From NCBI GenBank assembly GCA_963575745.1, contig CAUYUJ010014360.1, forward strand, positions 99,772-163,771: a DNA stretch of 64,000 bases. The letters run 5' to 3'. Below, piece after piece: positions 20,601 through 27,015 of the stretch (position 1 is the stretch's first letter; every line of letters starts with the position of its first letter). The stretch is from Prorocentrum cordatum (taxonomy: Eukaryota > Sar > Dinophyceae > Prorocentrales > Prorocentraceae). The notes beneath the pieces were generated by a model that was not told the DNA's origin, did no database searches, and saw only the letters and a list, made by a program, of their open reading frames with translations. A program made the translations under genes and the position numbers.

Positions 20601-23565
20601 TGGTGATATCCACGTGTCGATGATGACGGCGATTGTGCTGATAATGGCGGCAATGCTGGGTATTGATGATAACGGCGGTGATGCGGTGGCGCTGATGAGG
20701 GTGATGGGAAAATTCGCGCCCGCAGAGATGCCGGAAATTTGGTCGATTTGCTGTGTATCAACAATTTGAAATGCTCGACCTTGAAATGCTTAGAGCACAC
20801 CATTAGTTTTTTGGCGGAATTCGACACGCGCGCGTCGGCGCGCGCATTTGGTCCGCATGGTATGATCTGATACGAGCTTCGTGCATTGGGCGCACGCTAG
20901 ATCAACGCAGGTGCACTGCGTCGTGGGATTCGAATGCGGGTTCTGGACGAGTCTGCTCAAGCCATGTAGCTGCCAGCTGATTTCAGCAAGTGCGCGCAGA
21001 AACTCTGCACCACGTGTGATGAACACCCTATGGGTTTTCGATGCTTTTATGTATGTATGCATGCATGCCGAATTTCTTGCCGATGTGTTGTGTGTTGGCT
21101 TGATTTCGACATGTGCGCGCGTGTGGTCTTCGCATTTTTTGCATTGGGCTCGTGAACAAAGTTGTTTGAGCTGAATTGAGCGCGCGGGTTGTATCATTTG
21201 ACAAGGGTGCCGGTGGGATCCGATACGGGCTAGGCTGGGATGATATAGCTTCACGTTGGGAAGAAACGATGATGCATAATCATGGATATATTGGAATATC
21301 CCACGGAGAAGCGATAACTCAGGGTGGGTGGGTGGTAGAGTCTAACTCTTCCTTTGACAAGACATGCGATGCACGCCATGTCTCGCAGTCTGAGGCTTGC
21401 AGGCTACCCATCGGTCGTAAAAGGAAGGTATAAACATGAAGTAGGAAGGCGTTGAAATTAGATTGGGTTCCGTCCGCCCCCTACGGAGGAAAGAGTGAAT
21501 ACCACTCGACTCTTCAAGTAGGAAGGCACTCAAATTAGATTGGAATCGGGGAATCCCCAAATACCTACTTTCAACGACCGATGGCTACGTGCTGCTCTCT
21601 AGGAGGTGCGTGCGCCAGCCCGCGCACGAGGCGAAAACCCGGCAACGCCAGCCAGTTCCTTGGCGGCGAGCACGAGGAGGTAAGGGGTAGGGGGAAGGCT
21701 TCTTGGAAGGAGGCTGCTTCTTAGAAGGCGGAGGCCTCGTATCTTTAGAAAGAGCCAGCGCCTTTCAAGAAGCAGGGGTGCTTCTAAGAAGCCTCCCCCT
21801 CTCCCCTGTCCCCCTTCTGCGCGTGGCTGACACGAGGCGGCGGGCACGGGGCGAAAACCCGGCAGCGCCAGCCAGTGACCTCGGACGCAAGTTGCAGCCC
21901 GTGATTCTGCAAGCACCGCCGGGGGAGCAGAGGAAGAACCCCAGTGCAAGCACGGCTGGGGAAGACATGGCACAGAGCATGCTGTGCCCAGGGTCTCGTC
22001 AAGGCGAGCCTGCGCTGCTGCAGAGCAAGGCTTTCGGACTTTCTGGACGCGGTTCGCCCCAGGCCCCCGGCAAGCCTGGATCTCCATTCCTGGGGCTCTC
22101 GCGCGCGCGCTGGGTCCAGGCGTGGATCTCCCAGAGACCTAGGCCTGCACTCCTGGGGAACGAGATGTCACCCTGGCCGCCCGGAACGCCCGAAAAAACC
22201 GTGCCCCCCAGGCAGCGTCAAGGAAGGCGCCCCCGTGTGCGAGCCTGACCCACAGGATGACGGGCATCGCCCCGGCGAGGACCAAGGCCACCATGACGCC
22301 CGCAGCCGTCAGCCAGGCCTCCAAGACCGCGCCCCCCCTGAGCAGCTTCAGGGCAAGGCCCAGGCGCGCGCTGCTCAAGTAGTCGCTGAACCTCGAGGCT
22401 CTCTCCTCCAGGCTCCTCCTCCTCCTCCTCCTCCTGCCCTCATGCCCCTGCTCCTGCTCTCGTCTAAGCCGCCACGGCGCCCCGAGGCACGAAGTGGAGT
22501 GTCATCGGGTCCCTTCGAGTCCTCTGTGTTGAGTTTCCCTCTCGCTTCGCGGGGTGCACGCCCAGACTGCGCAGAGTGTGGACGTTTTGGGACTCCTGGG
22601 AGCCTTTGGGAGGCTTCTCGTGGATACCTTGGGGGTTTCGTGGGGGCCTCTTGGGTGCATCTTGGGGCATGTTGGGGGCATTCCGGTCAATCTTCTGCCG
22701 GTCTTGGGCGGTCCGGTGCCTTCGTCGGTCTCTCTCGGCAGTCTCGGGGCCCTCTTGGGCTCCAAGATGGCTAGAGGAGGGGGAACTCGACCCGACATTT
22801 TGAGCCCCTTGCCCCAAGCTGACCCCCCGGGACAACATACGGAGGCTCAGACAGCATATGCATGCCGCCTCTGCCGGATGGACGCGCTCTGTGCGGTCCC
22901 CTAGTTGCCGGGAGCCTGGAGACGATGAAGGCCGCGACGCCAGTGAGCACGCCAGTGAGCAGCTGCAGCGTGACAGACATGATGCGCGACGGCCACTTCC
23001 TCTCTGACTCAACTGTGCGCTCGGCGTTCTCCATCTCGGTGTACACCGGGGCGAAGCTGAGGCCCCCAACGGCGAGCGCCTTCTCTGGGTAGAGCGGGCC
23101 GTGGTGGTGGTGCGACTTGTGCGACACCTCCCTGGACGACCGTCTGGTCCCGACCGCAACCGCGGGGGAGCCGAGGCCATCTGCAGACGACTCCTCGACC
23201 TCGCAGGGGCGGCTCCAACGGCGCTGCGGCCCTCGGTCCGGCCAGCCAGGCCCGTCCCAGGCCCACTGTCGGGGGTCAGGGGCCTACACCACTCCTCCCG
23301 GCGGAGCCAGGAGGGGGGATGAGGAGGAGCCCCCCTGGGTTCGGGGCCCGGGATAGGCCTGGCCGCGTCCGGTGTCGGCCGCGCAGTGGGTGCCCCCTGC
23401 GACCTGGTCAATGAATGTCGCCTGGTCGGAGGCCGCGAGTGACCCAATGGAATACGCCGAGACCCGTCCAGGGCTGGCTTCTCTCGTCAGCGGCTCGCTG
23501 GCGGCCGCCGCAAACGAGGGAAAAACGCGCCCCCTGCTTCCAGCGCCAGTGCTGGAGGACGCCAT
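2553..23565 (-). CDS. CLC-family chloride channel / Cl-/H+ exchanger, multi-exon gene
   Basis: Membrane protein that moves chloride, probably in exchange for protons. Placed exons, in transcript order: 23565-23404, 23199-22916, 22412-22245, 17676-16962, 16664-16593 (probable), 15533-14943, 8207-8016, 6729-6581, 6203-5957, 2658-2553. Phases agree at every junction as placed. Visible CLC motifs are SSGIPSIIGVLNG, GPEGPMIYIG (gating Glu), APIAGALFIVEEAASHF, AGSAIPSGLLLPMIIIGA and DPGVGALVGAAAFLGG, followed by two CBS domains. Ser before GIP suggests chloride rather than nitrate selectivity, and the retained EE suggests an exchanger; both are inference from the family. About 900 residues is normal for eukaryotic CLCs. 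Donors include GT, GC and probably GA, as in dinoflagellates. The 3' end is not seen and may lie outside the window. Confidence 0.92.
2940..3430 (-). repeat. CTTGGGC-type low-complexity minisatellite (minus-strand sense)
   Basis: Loose repetition of GCCCAAGACGGC, CCCAAGAG and CCAGGAGGCGCCCAAG. The complementary CTTGGGGCCTCTTGGG type occurs at 22,560-22,770, 36,290-36,590 and 36,930-37,560. Probably intronic or downstream of CLC. Confidence 0.55.
3531..3551. repeat. (AC)n microsatellite
   Basis: Uninterrupted alternating A and C of about 20 bp. Confidence 0.9.
4064..4231 (+). mobile_element. T2 TIR element, copy 1
   Basis: About 165 bp, paired with 16,742-16,910. The ends GTCGCCAAATCCATGGATC and (reverse complement) GGCGATCGCAGGCATGGATC form imperfect inverted repeats of about 30 bp. 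The interior has nested hairpins GGGGAGGTGCCCTCCCC and GCCGCCTCGTTCGGCGGC. It lies in CLC intron 8. Confidence 0.7.
4560..5420 (-). repeat. Dispersed family D, inverted copy
   Basis: On the minus strand this reads GTGGTGCAAGCTATGTGGTG, then GCGCGTCTCTACGGCCGCGC, then GACAACGGCGGCAACGATGA and runs of GATGAC triplets. It matches 20,210-20,830 closely and parts of 17,850-18,330 and 19,200-19,660. One frame gives an Ile/Val-rich peptide (IGLVVVIVIIATT) that comes from ATC/GTC triplets; I do not call it a gene. Confidence 0.75.
5579..5734 (+). mobile_element. T1 TIR element, copy A
   Basis: 156 bp. Terminal inverted repeats are GGTCGGGCATGTCCTCC at the left and GGAGGGACAGGCCCGAC at the right, with an internal CGTCCCCGGACTGTTTCTTG block shared with copies at 6,232, 23,732 and 45,524. 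TTA flanks both ends, so the target-site duplication may be 3 bp. It lies in CLC intron 8. Confidence 0.8.
5957..6203 (-). CDS. CLC exon 8 (CBS domain 1)
   Basis: Encodes SLRVEHLLQTQGAPVASVP, then FSGFPVVGPDGAVVGLATR and GNLEKML, a standard CBS repeat, followed by DFHHVTIQ. It ends in phase 0 at ATCCAG|GCCCGC (GC donor). The next acceptor CCACAG|GCCAGT repeats AGGCC, so the 3.3-kb intron 8 is bounded by a short direct repeat. Confidence 0.87.
6232..6375 (+). mobile_element. T1 TIR element, copy B
   Basis: 144 bp with ends GGTCGGGCGTGTGTCCCC and CAGAGGGACAGGCCCGAC, and an internal ACATCGTCCCCCGACTATTT shared with copies C and D. It fills much of CLC intron 7. Confidence 0.8.
6581..6729 (-). 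CDS. CLC exon 7
   Basis: Starts CGCAG|GTGATG and encodes VMMVEITGDPVMIAPVGVAT, VVVGNCWNHGLYHSLID and FPFLPSR, the last membrane helix and the linker to the CBS domains. It ends in phase 2 at GAGCAG|GTGGCC. Intron 7 (377 bp) contains a T1 TIR element at 6,232-6,375. Confidence 0.87.
7045..7228 (+). mobile_element. R1 TIR element, copy a
   Basis: 184 bp with perfect 11-bp terminal inverted repeats, CCCAGAGATCC at the left and GGATCTCTGGG at the right. The empty site CCAAACTGGGGGCAAGG is present at 6,901. Here it reads CCAAA, element, AACTGGGGGCAAGG, indicating a 2-bp AA duplication. It lies in the CLC intron between exons 6 and 7. Confidence 0.85.
8016..8207 (-). CDS. CLC exon 6
   Basis: Encodes WSREWQPFFHYMGGP, then WLDPGVGALVGAAAFLGG and SRISLMTT, a clear match to the DPGxYALVGAAAFLGG helix of CLC proteins. 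It splices by a GC donor (ACCACG|GCGATT) to VMMVEITGD in exon 7, reconstituting the usual TxxxMxELTG pattern. The 5' boundary (GCGCAG|CCC) is uncertain. Confidence 0.85.
8646..8671 (+). mobile_element. R1 TIR element copy b, left part (split by LINE1)
   Basis: CCCAGAGATCCGAGGTCGTG then ATTTCAA matches the left end of copy a. The element resumes at 14,386 (ACCGGTTTTTCATCCTG), beyond LINE1 and its flanking GGA arrays, and ends GGATCTCTGGG at about 14,503. TC abuts both outer ends, giving a possible 2-bp duplication. Confidence 0.78.
8672..8770 (+). repeat. (GGA)n array flanking the 3' end of LINE1
   Basis: About 99 bp of GGA triplets with rare GCG interruptions, located between R1 copy b (left part) and the 3' end of LINE1. 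Confidence 0.95.
8797..9732 (-). pseudogene. LINE1 ORF2, C-terminal part with CCHC finger
   Basis: In frame with the RT segment but separated from it by a single TGA. It encodes the thumb and C-terminal region, with CCLGCDAPDSLKHYFWC (C-x2-C-x8-H-x4-C), the finger typical of LINE ORF2 C-termini, and ends RRARRVAR with TAG. The similar CVCPNGLDTASLRHYSAC in LINE2 shows the two elements are relatives. Confidence 0.85.
9733..11142 (-). pseudogene. LINE1 ORF2, reverse transcriptase domain
   Basis: RT blocks in order: RPAAPGVDGLPARAWL, NETRPLMLRS, SKAQRGFITGRDFLEDLVEL, LLSFDFAHAFPSLLHDWMWW (first catalytic Asp), GILQGDPLSGTMF, and WCADDIQAL. The catalytic box is CADD rather than the common YADD or FADD. 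The frame ends at TGA (9,733-9,735) and continues in the same frame. It reverse-transcribes its own RNA at the nicked target in intact relatives; this copy needs the frameshift and the stop bypassed. Confidence 0.92.
11150..12640 (-). pseudogene. LINE1 ORF2, EEP endonuclease domain
   Basis: AP-endonuclease-like domain that nicks target DNA. The catalytic blocks are TSATWNARAL, ILGLQEVHGSHI, ALVVGDFNFGD, ETRIDRVF and RDISDHAPVLISW. It lies in the minus-strand frame that stays open from 14,210 to 10,959, and the RT follows in another frame, so a 1-nt indel sits near 11,150. The part of this frame overlapping ORF1 is an Arg-rich shadow and is not counted. Confidence 0.9.
12673..14046 (-). CDS. 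LINE1 ORF1 protein
   Basis: Intact 457-codon frame. Residues 25-60 are Ser/Arg-rich, 60-90 an Ala/Glu-rich helix, 155-245 a long coiled coil (QQALERRTALLESRQ, QQQEEDIKRLEDEMRR), and 260-440 a folded region (AIDRAVMVVTCKAP, EITLKKMRRALEEGL) reminiscent of the RNA-binding part of LINE ORF1 proteins. By analogy it forms the ribonucleoprotein with the element RNA. The ATG lies about 165 nt downstream of the spliced-leader copy. Confidence 0.85.
   Translation of the reverse strand: MGPARDGAHVGDGCAVGAAGRPPSSGGSSSSSREKSRSGERRRRRRSGRLSRDRARDVEAEREEAKRAALAALKAEEAAFLEAEAACPTLPSQPAAAPHDPWAAAAAGLGAAPAGPGAQRAAPCSPVGGMATPVLGEDPAGLDGAPPETAAAIAHLRESLFAEVRSSQERLLQNMDKSLGGIQQALERRTALLESRQGKVERIQQQQEEDIKRLEDEMRRRQKETDKIMAKHSADLAQLQRELGVVAAGVPPPPETGPAWSRAIDRAVMVVTCKAPLMRAAVERAMAPVLGDAQLTEVSKVEGDDLGQRFAVRMEGDVGLAERRVRKLVATFRGGGPGGTWRQVAATTPTGHTTALPLSKDKNSRQVSYEITLKKMRRALEEGLSKRVFVDPVGPDQMEGTLSMAWQPLVKIAIEGPGPPPVVQWNAAVLRRHQLPREQLEQMVAPVLAPSTAEWCL
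14211..14231 (-). other. Spliced-leader copy at the 5' end of LINE1
   Basis: The minus strand reads CCGTAG TCATTTTGGCTCAAG, 20 of 21 positions identical to the dinoflagellate spliced leader (CCGTAG CCATTTTGGCTCAAG). It is the first sequence after the (TCC)n array and is followed at once by ATGCAGG. It therefore marks the 5' end of the reverse-transcribed, trans-spliced RNA. Confidence 0.93.
14232..14388 (+). repeat. (GGA)n array flanking the 5' end of LINE1
   Basis: About 157 bp of GGA triplets directly abutting the spliced-leader copy. Beyond it R1 copy b resumes. Confidence 0.95.
14386..14503 (+). mobile_element. R1 TIR element copy b, right part
   Basis: ACCGGTTTTTCATCCTGGG, TTTTTTGACGGTCCCGCGG, GAAAAACCGCCGTC and terminal GGATCTCTGGG match 7,107-7,228. 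Together with 8,646-8,671 it makes one R1 copy split by the GGA arrays and LINE1. Confidence 0.82.
14672..14836 (+). repeat. Dispersed repeat P, copy 1 (with perfect palindrome)
   Basis: GACGCCAGGACGA...GGCGGCTC...GTCTCGGG..GCCGCG..TTATGCTCGTCCT matches 42,541-42,705. It contains TGGAACGCTC TGA GAGCGTTCCA, a 10-bp perfect stem with a 3-nt loop at about 14,786. Confidence 0.75.
14943..15533 (-). CDS. CLC exon 5 (extended extracellular/luminal loop and late helices)
   Basis: Begins VSSGAKIEGKHVRLW and has a Cys-rich insert (PKPCFYGV, SGCPKAW, FYCCSF, VNVSCSI, FPCMGKC) before the conserved YNPMASLTLVSFDD, PLGTLLCFLCLYFVLAG and AGSAIPSGLLLPMIIIGA. Most CLCs have a shorter loop here, so the Cys-rich insert is a lineage feature or a subfamily mark. 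The end is set at CTTGAG|GTTCAG; an alternative GT donor at 14,899 would add about 14 residues. Confidence 0.85.
16593..16664 (-). CDS. CLC probable small exon 4b
   Basis: 72 bp, 24 codons (DRTTADPHIFARATRCIEDT then WVPE), bounded by GCCAGAG| and |GTCGAGG. It is phase 0 at both ends and links exon 4 (IWE|) to exon 5 (|VSSGAKIEG). Composition is protein-like, and both neighbouring introns share AG|G at their edges. It has no homology I can recall, so it could be a fortuitous open stretch within a single longer intron. Confidence 0.45.
16742..16910 (+). mobile_element. T2 TIR element, copy 2
   Basis: Partner of 4,064-4,231, with GCGGTCGCCAAATCCATGG at the left and, as reverse complement, GCGATCGCAGCCACGGATTG at the right. 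The interior contains GAAATCGCGATTTC (perfect palindrome) and CCCGTGAAAACGGG. It sits between CLC exons 4 and 4b. Confidence 0.72.
16962..17676 (-). CDS. CLC exon 4 (selectivity and gating core)
   Basis: Largest exon, starting at CCAG|GAGC. It carries SAGSSGIPSIIGVLNG, then GLAVGPEGPMIYIGACTGAL with the gating glutamate, then GIAAAFRAPIAGALFIVEE, and continues to CWVLAPLIWE. All are diagnostic CLC signatures. The end is placed at GAG|GACCCG (GA donor) because this gives an in-phase join to the 72-bp exon. A GT donor at 16,937 (exon end 16,938) is the alternative and would join exon 5 directly, also in phase. Confidence 0.9.
17850..18330 (+). repeat. Dispersed family D, partial copy
   Basis: GATGTGGTGCAAGCTACATG then GTGCAAG, GAACTTGCTCGCAGGTCTC and GACGATGGTGATGACG triplets. 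It matches the inverted copy at 4,560-5,420. Located upstream (transcriptionally) of CLC exon 4, in intron 3. Confidence 0.65.
19200..20040 (+). repeat. Dispersed family D, tandem unit 1
   Basis: Shares with 20,150-21,250 the ordered blocks CAATTCAATGCGGGTCG, ACGATGACGGCGGCAAGGCC, CTTGAAATGCTTA, GCATGCTGGATCAACGC and TTCTGGACGAG...GTGTGTTGGC. The two units make a direct duplication of about 1 kb with moderate divergence. Confidence 0.75.
20150..21250 (+). repeat. Dispersed family D, tandem unit 2
   Basis: Second unit of the direct duplication, longer at the left by the GCGCGTCTCTACGGCCGCGC block that it shares with the inverted copy at 4,560-5,420. Confidence 0.75.
21600..22080 (+). repeat. 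Intron 3: duplicated 33-bp block and AAGAAGCC palindromes
   Basis: GGCGAAAACCCGGCA-CGCCAGCCAGT occurs at about 21,631 and 21,849. Between them are palindromic GGCTTCTTGGAAGG and GCTTCTAAGAAGCC motifs, like those at 44,390-44,545 and 60,805-60,870. Confidence 0.5.
22245..22412 (-). CDS. CLC exon 3
   Basis: Encodes LEERASRFSDYLSSARLG and the helix LTAAGVMVALVLAGAMPVIL, the stretch preceding the first selectivity motif in CLC proteins. The acceptor follows a GGAGGAG tract with no pyrimidine run. The donor is GC: GTCAG|GCTCG. It splices in phase 2 to exon 4 across a 4.6-kb intron holding dispersed-family D copies. Confidence 0.82.
22560..22770 (+). repeat. CTTGGGG-type minisatellite in CLC intron 2
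   Basis: Repetition of CTTGGGGG, CTCTTGGG and GGGGGCCTCTTGGG; same type as at 36,290-36,590 and 36,930-37,560. Confidence 0.6.
22916..23199 (-). CDS. CLC exon 2 (cytosolic N-region and first membrane helix)
   Basis: Encodes VEESSADGLG, a His cluster (SHKSHHHHGPLYPEKAL), then KWPSRIMSVTLQLLTGVLTG and VAAFIVS, which matches the start of the CLC membrane domain (basic residues then LLTGLLTG-like helix). It ends in phase 2 at a GC donor, TCTCCAG|GCTCCC. Confidence 0.82.
23404..23565 (-). CDS. CLC exon 1 (N-terminus)
   Basis: 54 codons beginning MASSSTGAGS and ending ATFIDQ, hydrophilic as expected for the cytosolic N-terminus. ATG was chosen because an AG that could accept the spliced leader (GCGACAG) lies about 10 nt upstream and the exon joins exon 2 in phase 0. 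The donor reads CAG|GTCGCAGG and the next acceptor GCGAG|GTCGAG, so intron 1 (204 bp) is bounded by the direct repeat AGGTCG. Confidence 0.6.
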
Positions 23566-23731
23566 CGGGCCTACTGTCGCGGGGCGGCTCGCGAGCCTCG
23601 AGCAAGCTGGCGTGACGTGCCGATGTGCGGTGTCCCGTGCTATACGGCATGCCTCGGCATACCTCACAGGCGGTAGCCCAACGTTTTGACGCGCCTGGCG
23701 CCTAACATCACCACGGCGTAGTTTGGATTAG

Positions 23732-23870
23732 GTCGGGCATGTCCTCCGACAGGCTGATTTTGTGCGAAGGATAAAGGTAATCAAAACGTATCAAAAATAA
23801 TCAAACATCGTCCCCAGACAATTTTTTGACTATTCTTAACTATTCCCCCATGTAGAAGGACGGGCCCGAC
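23732..23870 (+). mobile_element. T1 TIR element, copy C
   Basis: 139 bp with ends GGTCGGGCATGTCCTCC and AGAAGGACGGGCCCGAC, and internal AAACATCGTCCCCAGACAA. Its flanks are TTA and TGA. It lies just upstream of the CLC start codon. Confidence 0.78.
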
Positions 23871-24013
23871 TGAAAGTTTGGACGCTGCGGATCCCAATGA
23901 TGGGAACCTGGACTGCCAGAAGAGGCGGTGGTGACGAAGAGAGGTCAGAGAACGCGGGAGCCCAGTTCGTGTGCAGCAGGTTCGCTTTTCAGGAAGATGG
24001 GTACGGCAGGTTC

Positions 24014-24272
24014 GTGTCGTGCCGACCCCAGCGTTGGCTTTTGACACCGCAGGGATCGTTCAACCTGGAACGATCGGCCGCTGCCGCAACGTCCGATCGT
24101 TCAACATCGATCGATTCTGGGTCGCCGGCGGCGTTCAACCTTGAATCGGAGGGCACCAACTATACACCAACACCGATCCTGAGGATCCTGGCCAGGATCG
24201 GTGTTGATGTATGTATAGTTGGTGTCTTCCTAATTGAACGCCGGCGCTGGGGTCGCCGCTGGTCGACACGAC
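24014..24272. mobile_element. T4 foldback element, copy 1
   Basis: Nested inverted repeats: outer GTGTCGTGCCGACCCCAGCG pairs with CGCTGGGGTCG...CGACACGAC, and inner CACCAACTATACA / CAACACCGATCCT (24,154-24,180) pairs with AGGATCGGTGTTG / TGTATAGTTGGTG (24,194-24,224). A related foldback is at 41,518-41,806. Confidence 0.72.
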
Positions 24273-24426
24273 GCAACCCTACCGTAGCGCGAACTCCACA
24301 ATCTCTGTGCCAGCTCCTGGGGCGCTCCGGGCACACCTCTCGCACGGAGAGCGGCGCATCTCCGGCCGTGCTCGGCCTCCCGAAACGCCCATCGCTCGAC
24401 AGGATGAATGTACGCACGCAGATAAG

Positions 24427-24466
24427 AGAGAGAGGGAGAGAGAGAGAGAGAGAGGGAGAGAGAAAA
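24427..24466 (+). repeat. (GA)n microsatellite
   Basis: GAGAGAGA with occasional GGG. Confidence 0.85.
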
Positions 24467-24579
24467 CGTTTCGTGGACGCCTTCTTGGTGAGCTTCCCGC
24501 GGCACGTCGGAACCGCCACCCCCACAAAACGAAACCAACAGACATTCGGCGCGCCCGTAGAACCGCCCCTCCCCGCCCC

Positions 24580-24830
24580 CCACCTCCGGACACTGGCCTC
24601 TCTAACCGGGGAGGGTCCCCCCTCCCTCCAAGGAGGCGAAGGGGGTTCGAGCCGGGCTCCCCCCCTTCTCCAACGGGGGGGGGGGGTTCGAAGTGGGGCC
24701 CCCGCCCCCTTCATCCCCTACGCGCAGCTGGCAAATAACGCTTATGACGACGAAGACGTCGACGACGACGGCGACAACGTCAGAGGCGGCGGTGACGACA
24801 ATGACAACGACAAAGACAACGATCATTTTC
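24580..24830 (+). repeat. G/C-run repeat with GAC array, copy 1
   Basis: GGGGGTTCGAGCC, GGGGGTTCGAAGTGGGGCCC and a GACGACGAAGACG tract. The inverted relative at 33,172-33,535 shows GTTCGAACCGG, poly-C and GTC arrays in complementary order. Confidence 0.55.
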
Positions 24831-25023
24831 AGACTGTTTGCTCTTATCGGTTCGCGTGCCATTCAACGCGTGTATCCCAAACCCTCGATACCCGCCCTCT
24901 TCGTCATCGACTGTGCCACAACTTGGGGGTATACCTTCCCTACCTGCCGCGTGTAGTTGGCGCACCCCCTAAAACAAGAGAAGGAAGGGAGGAGAGGAAT
25001 GACAAGAGGGAGGGACAAGTATG

Positions 25024-25079
25024 TGTTGTCGTGTCTGTTCTTTGATAAATTGGGGCGAAATGCAGAGATGTCTCGAACG
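25024..25079 (+). repeat. 138-bp satellite, partial unit left of LINE2
   Basis: GTTGTCGTGTCTGTTC...TTGGGGCGAAATGCAGAG then ATGTCTCGAACG matches the units at 30,298, 30,438 and 30,571. It is the part of the array left of the LINE2 insertion. Confidence 0.8.
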
Positions 25080-25095
25080 AGAGCGCTGTTCCTGA
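25080..25095 (+). repeat. LINE2 target-site duplication, left
   Basis: AGAGCGCTGTTCCTGA, followed directly by T7 (poly(A) of the minus-strand element). The right copy AGAGCGCTGTTTCTGA is at 30,185-30,200; 15 of 16 positions match. Confidence 0.82.
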
Positions 25096-25100
25096 TTTTT

Positions 25101-26650
25101 TTACCCATCGGGGCTCTGGAGGCTCCTGGGGGTCCCCGTTGAAGGCGGTCGACTCCTTGGTCGAGCAGTCCGAACTCGGCCGTGGCGAGGGGGGGGCCCA
25201 CTGTCCGAGGGGAGCTCCCACCTGCCGCGCGGCGTGCCAGGCATCCGCGGCGGCAGCGCTCCACCACGCGGAGCCCCCACCCTCGCCATCTGTCGAGAGG
25301 CCCAAGCACGTGAGTCGCACCAGACCTCGGCGAGCCTGGGGTGCCTGCGGGCCGTGACACGAAGCCTCGCCTCAAAGACAAGCTCCGCCGGGGCAGAACG
25401 CCCGAGACGACGGGCATTCAAGGCGGTGATGAACGCATCTATGCACGCAGCTCTTTGGAAGACCCTGGACACATAATCAAACGCAAGGAGGAGGCAAGAG
25501 GGAAACCAATGAAATGAACGCTCACTTTGAGGGACCTCGAGGTCCCGCCCCATCCACCTTCTGAGAAGAGCCTCGAGGCCAGGGCATGCCGAGTAGTGTC
25601 GGAGGGAGGCGGTGTCCAGACCATTGGGGCAGACGCATTCAAACAAACAGCCACGAGGTGAATAATGAAAACGCGAGCTCGTACAAATGGAACCCGTCAG
25701 CATACGAAATGGGGCGATAGCCAAATACATACTGGTAGCAGCGCATACTCTGCGAACGTTGTGTTTGAGGGTATCGGTGTGCTCAATGGTAACCTCGGGG
25801 CAGAAGTGGTGGGCACGGCGAGGAAGGATCGAGACGATGGATTCACTCTTCTCGATTTCCCGAAACGCTTTGTATAACTTATGTTGGAGCTTGTTGGTGT
25901 CGGGGGAGATCTCCAGAGACAGCCCGCAGTACCATTCCCGAAGGGACCGAAGGTAACTGAATAACCCATGAGCATGCCAACCTTTGTGCCACCGAAAGGG
26001 GATGCGCTCCAGGTCCATCCGAGAACGTTCCAAAGAGTCCAGGAGCCCAAACAGCCACCCAGACCGCATCAGGTAACGAAGGGCCGTCGCCTTGGCAACA
26101 ACATCCAACTCGACAAATTCCGAGGCGAACCCGGCTTGCGAAAGCTTCGTGGCGACGTGGTAGGAGATCGCGTTCCGCGGCCCTGAGGTCAAGAGCAGGG
26201 CGCTGTTGAGGTCAGCCTTCCTCAGCTCCTGCGACGGCGGATAAAGTTGCAGCCGAAAGAGAAGTTTGCTCACGCACATAACTCGAACAGCAGCGGCCGA
26301 TTGAGCGATACCTAGGCCCATGACCCTCGTCTGGTGCACCCTCTCGACGAAGCTGGGAAGTATGGGGGGCCAAACCTGTTGGGGGCCATCGGGGCCGATC
26401 GGGAACCCCAGGTAGGTGGCCGAGAGGAGGACCTGAATCTGGCTGTAGGGCGCACCGTACGAGTCGAGTAGGGCACGTAGCGGGGAAGCGCCCAGCGCCC
26501 CACACACCACGACTTGGCACTTGCGACAGTTCAGCTTGAGATTGGCAATCGGCCCCAGCTCGCCGAGGGAGTCAAGCAGCTCCTTCAGCCCCTGGGTGGC
26601 CCTCTCAACTCCAAAGCCAAAGTCGTCCACATAGGCGAGCGTAAGGCCGA
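25101..26650 (-). pseudogene. LINE2 ORF2: RT catalytic box to C-terminus
   Basis: Opens with AYVDDFGFGVERA (YVDD box), then NCRKCQVVVCG and YLGFPIGPDGPQQ (the L-G block after the palm), then a long thumb region and CVCPNGLDTASLRHYSAC (CCHC finger). The frame ends at 25,101 beside the poly(A) remnant. The upstream RT blocks are in another frame, so a 1-nt indel lies near 26,690. Confidence 0.88.
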
Positions 26651-26667
26651 GGGGGGGCCCATGCTTG

Positions 26668-27015
26668 TCACGAATCCAGGCTAGGATCGGGCCTCACAGC
26701 GAGCACGAACAAAAGCATCGAGGCAGGGCGCCCCTGTTTCACTCCATATGAGATTTTGATACTCATAGGTCTTTGCCCACGGAGCGAGATAATTGCAATG
26801 TTGTCGGTGTGCATCATTCGGAAGAAATTCATGAGGTGAGAAGAGATGCCCATTGCCTGCAGGACGAAAAAGAGCCAGGGCTGCGCCAAACTCGGGCAAG
26901 CAGAAGCAACATCGGTGAGGAGCAACGCTGCGTCCTCCTCGGCCTTCAGGTACCTCTCAATCCCCCAGGCCTCAGCTCTCACCACGTTCTCTATCAGGTC
27001 CCCCCCCCCGCGCAC
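26668..27015 (-). pseudogene. LINE2 ORF2: RT central blocks
   Basis: ALLLTDVASACPSLAQPWLF matches the RT block A (normally F-D-x-x-x-A-F; here T-D-V-A-S-A-C), and ISYGVKQGRPASMLLFVLAV matches the GxxQGxPxSxxLF block. The flanks are frame-shifted on both sides. Confidence 0.85.
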
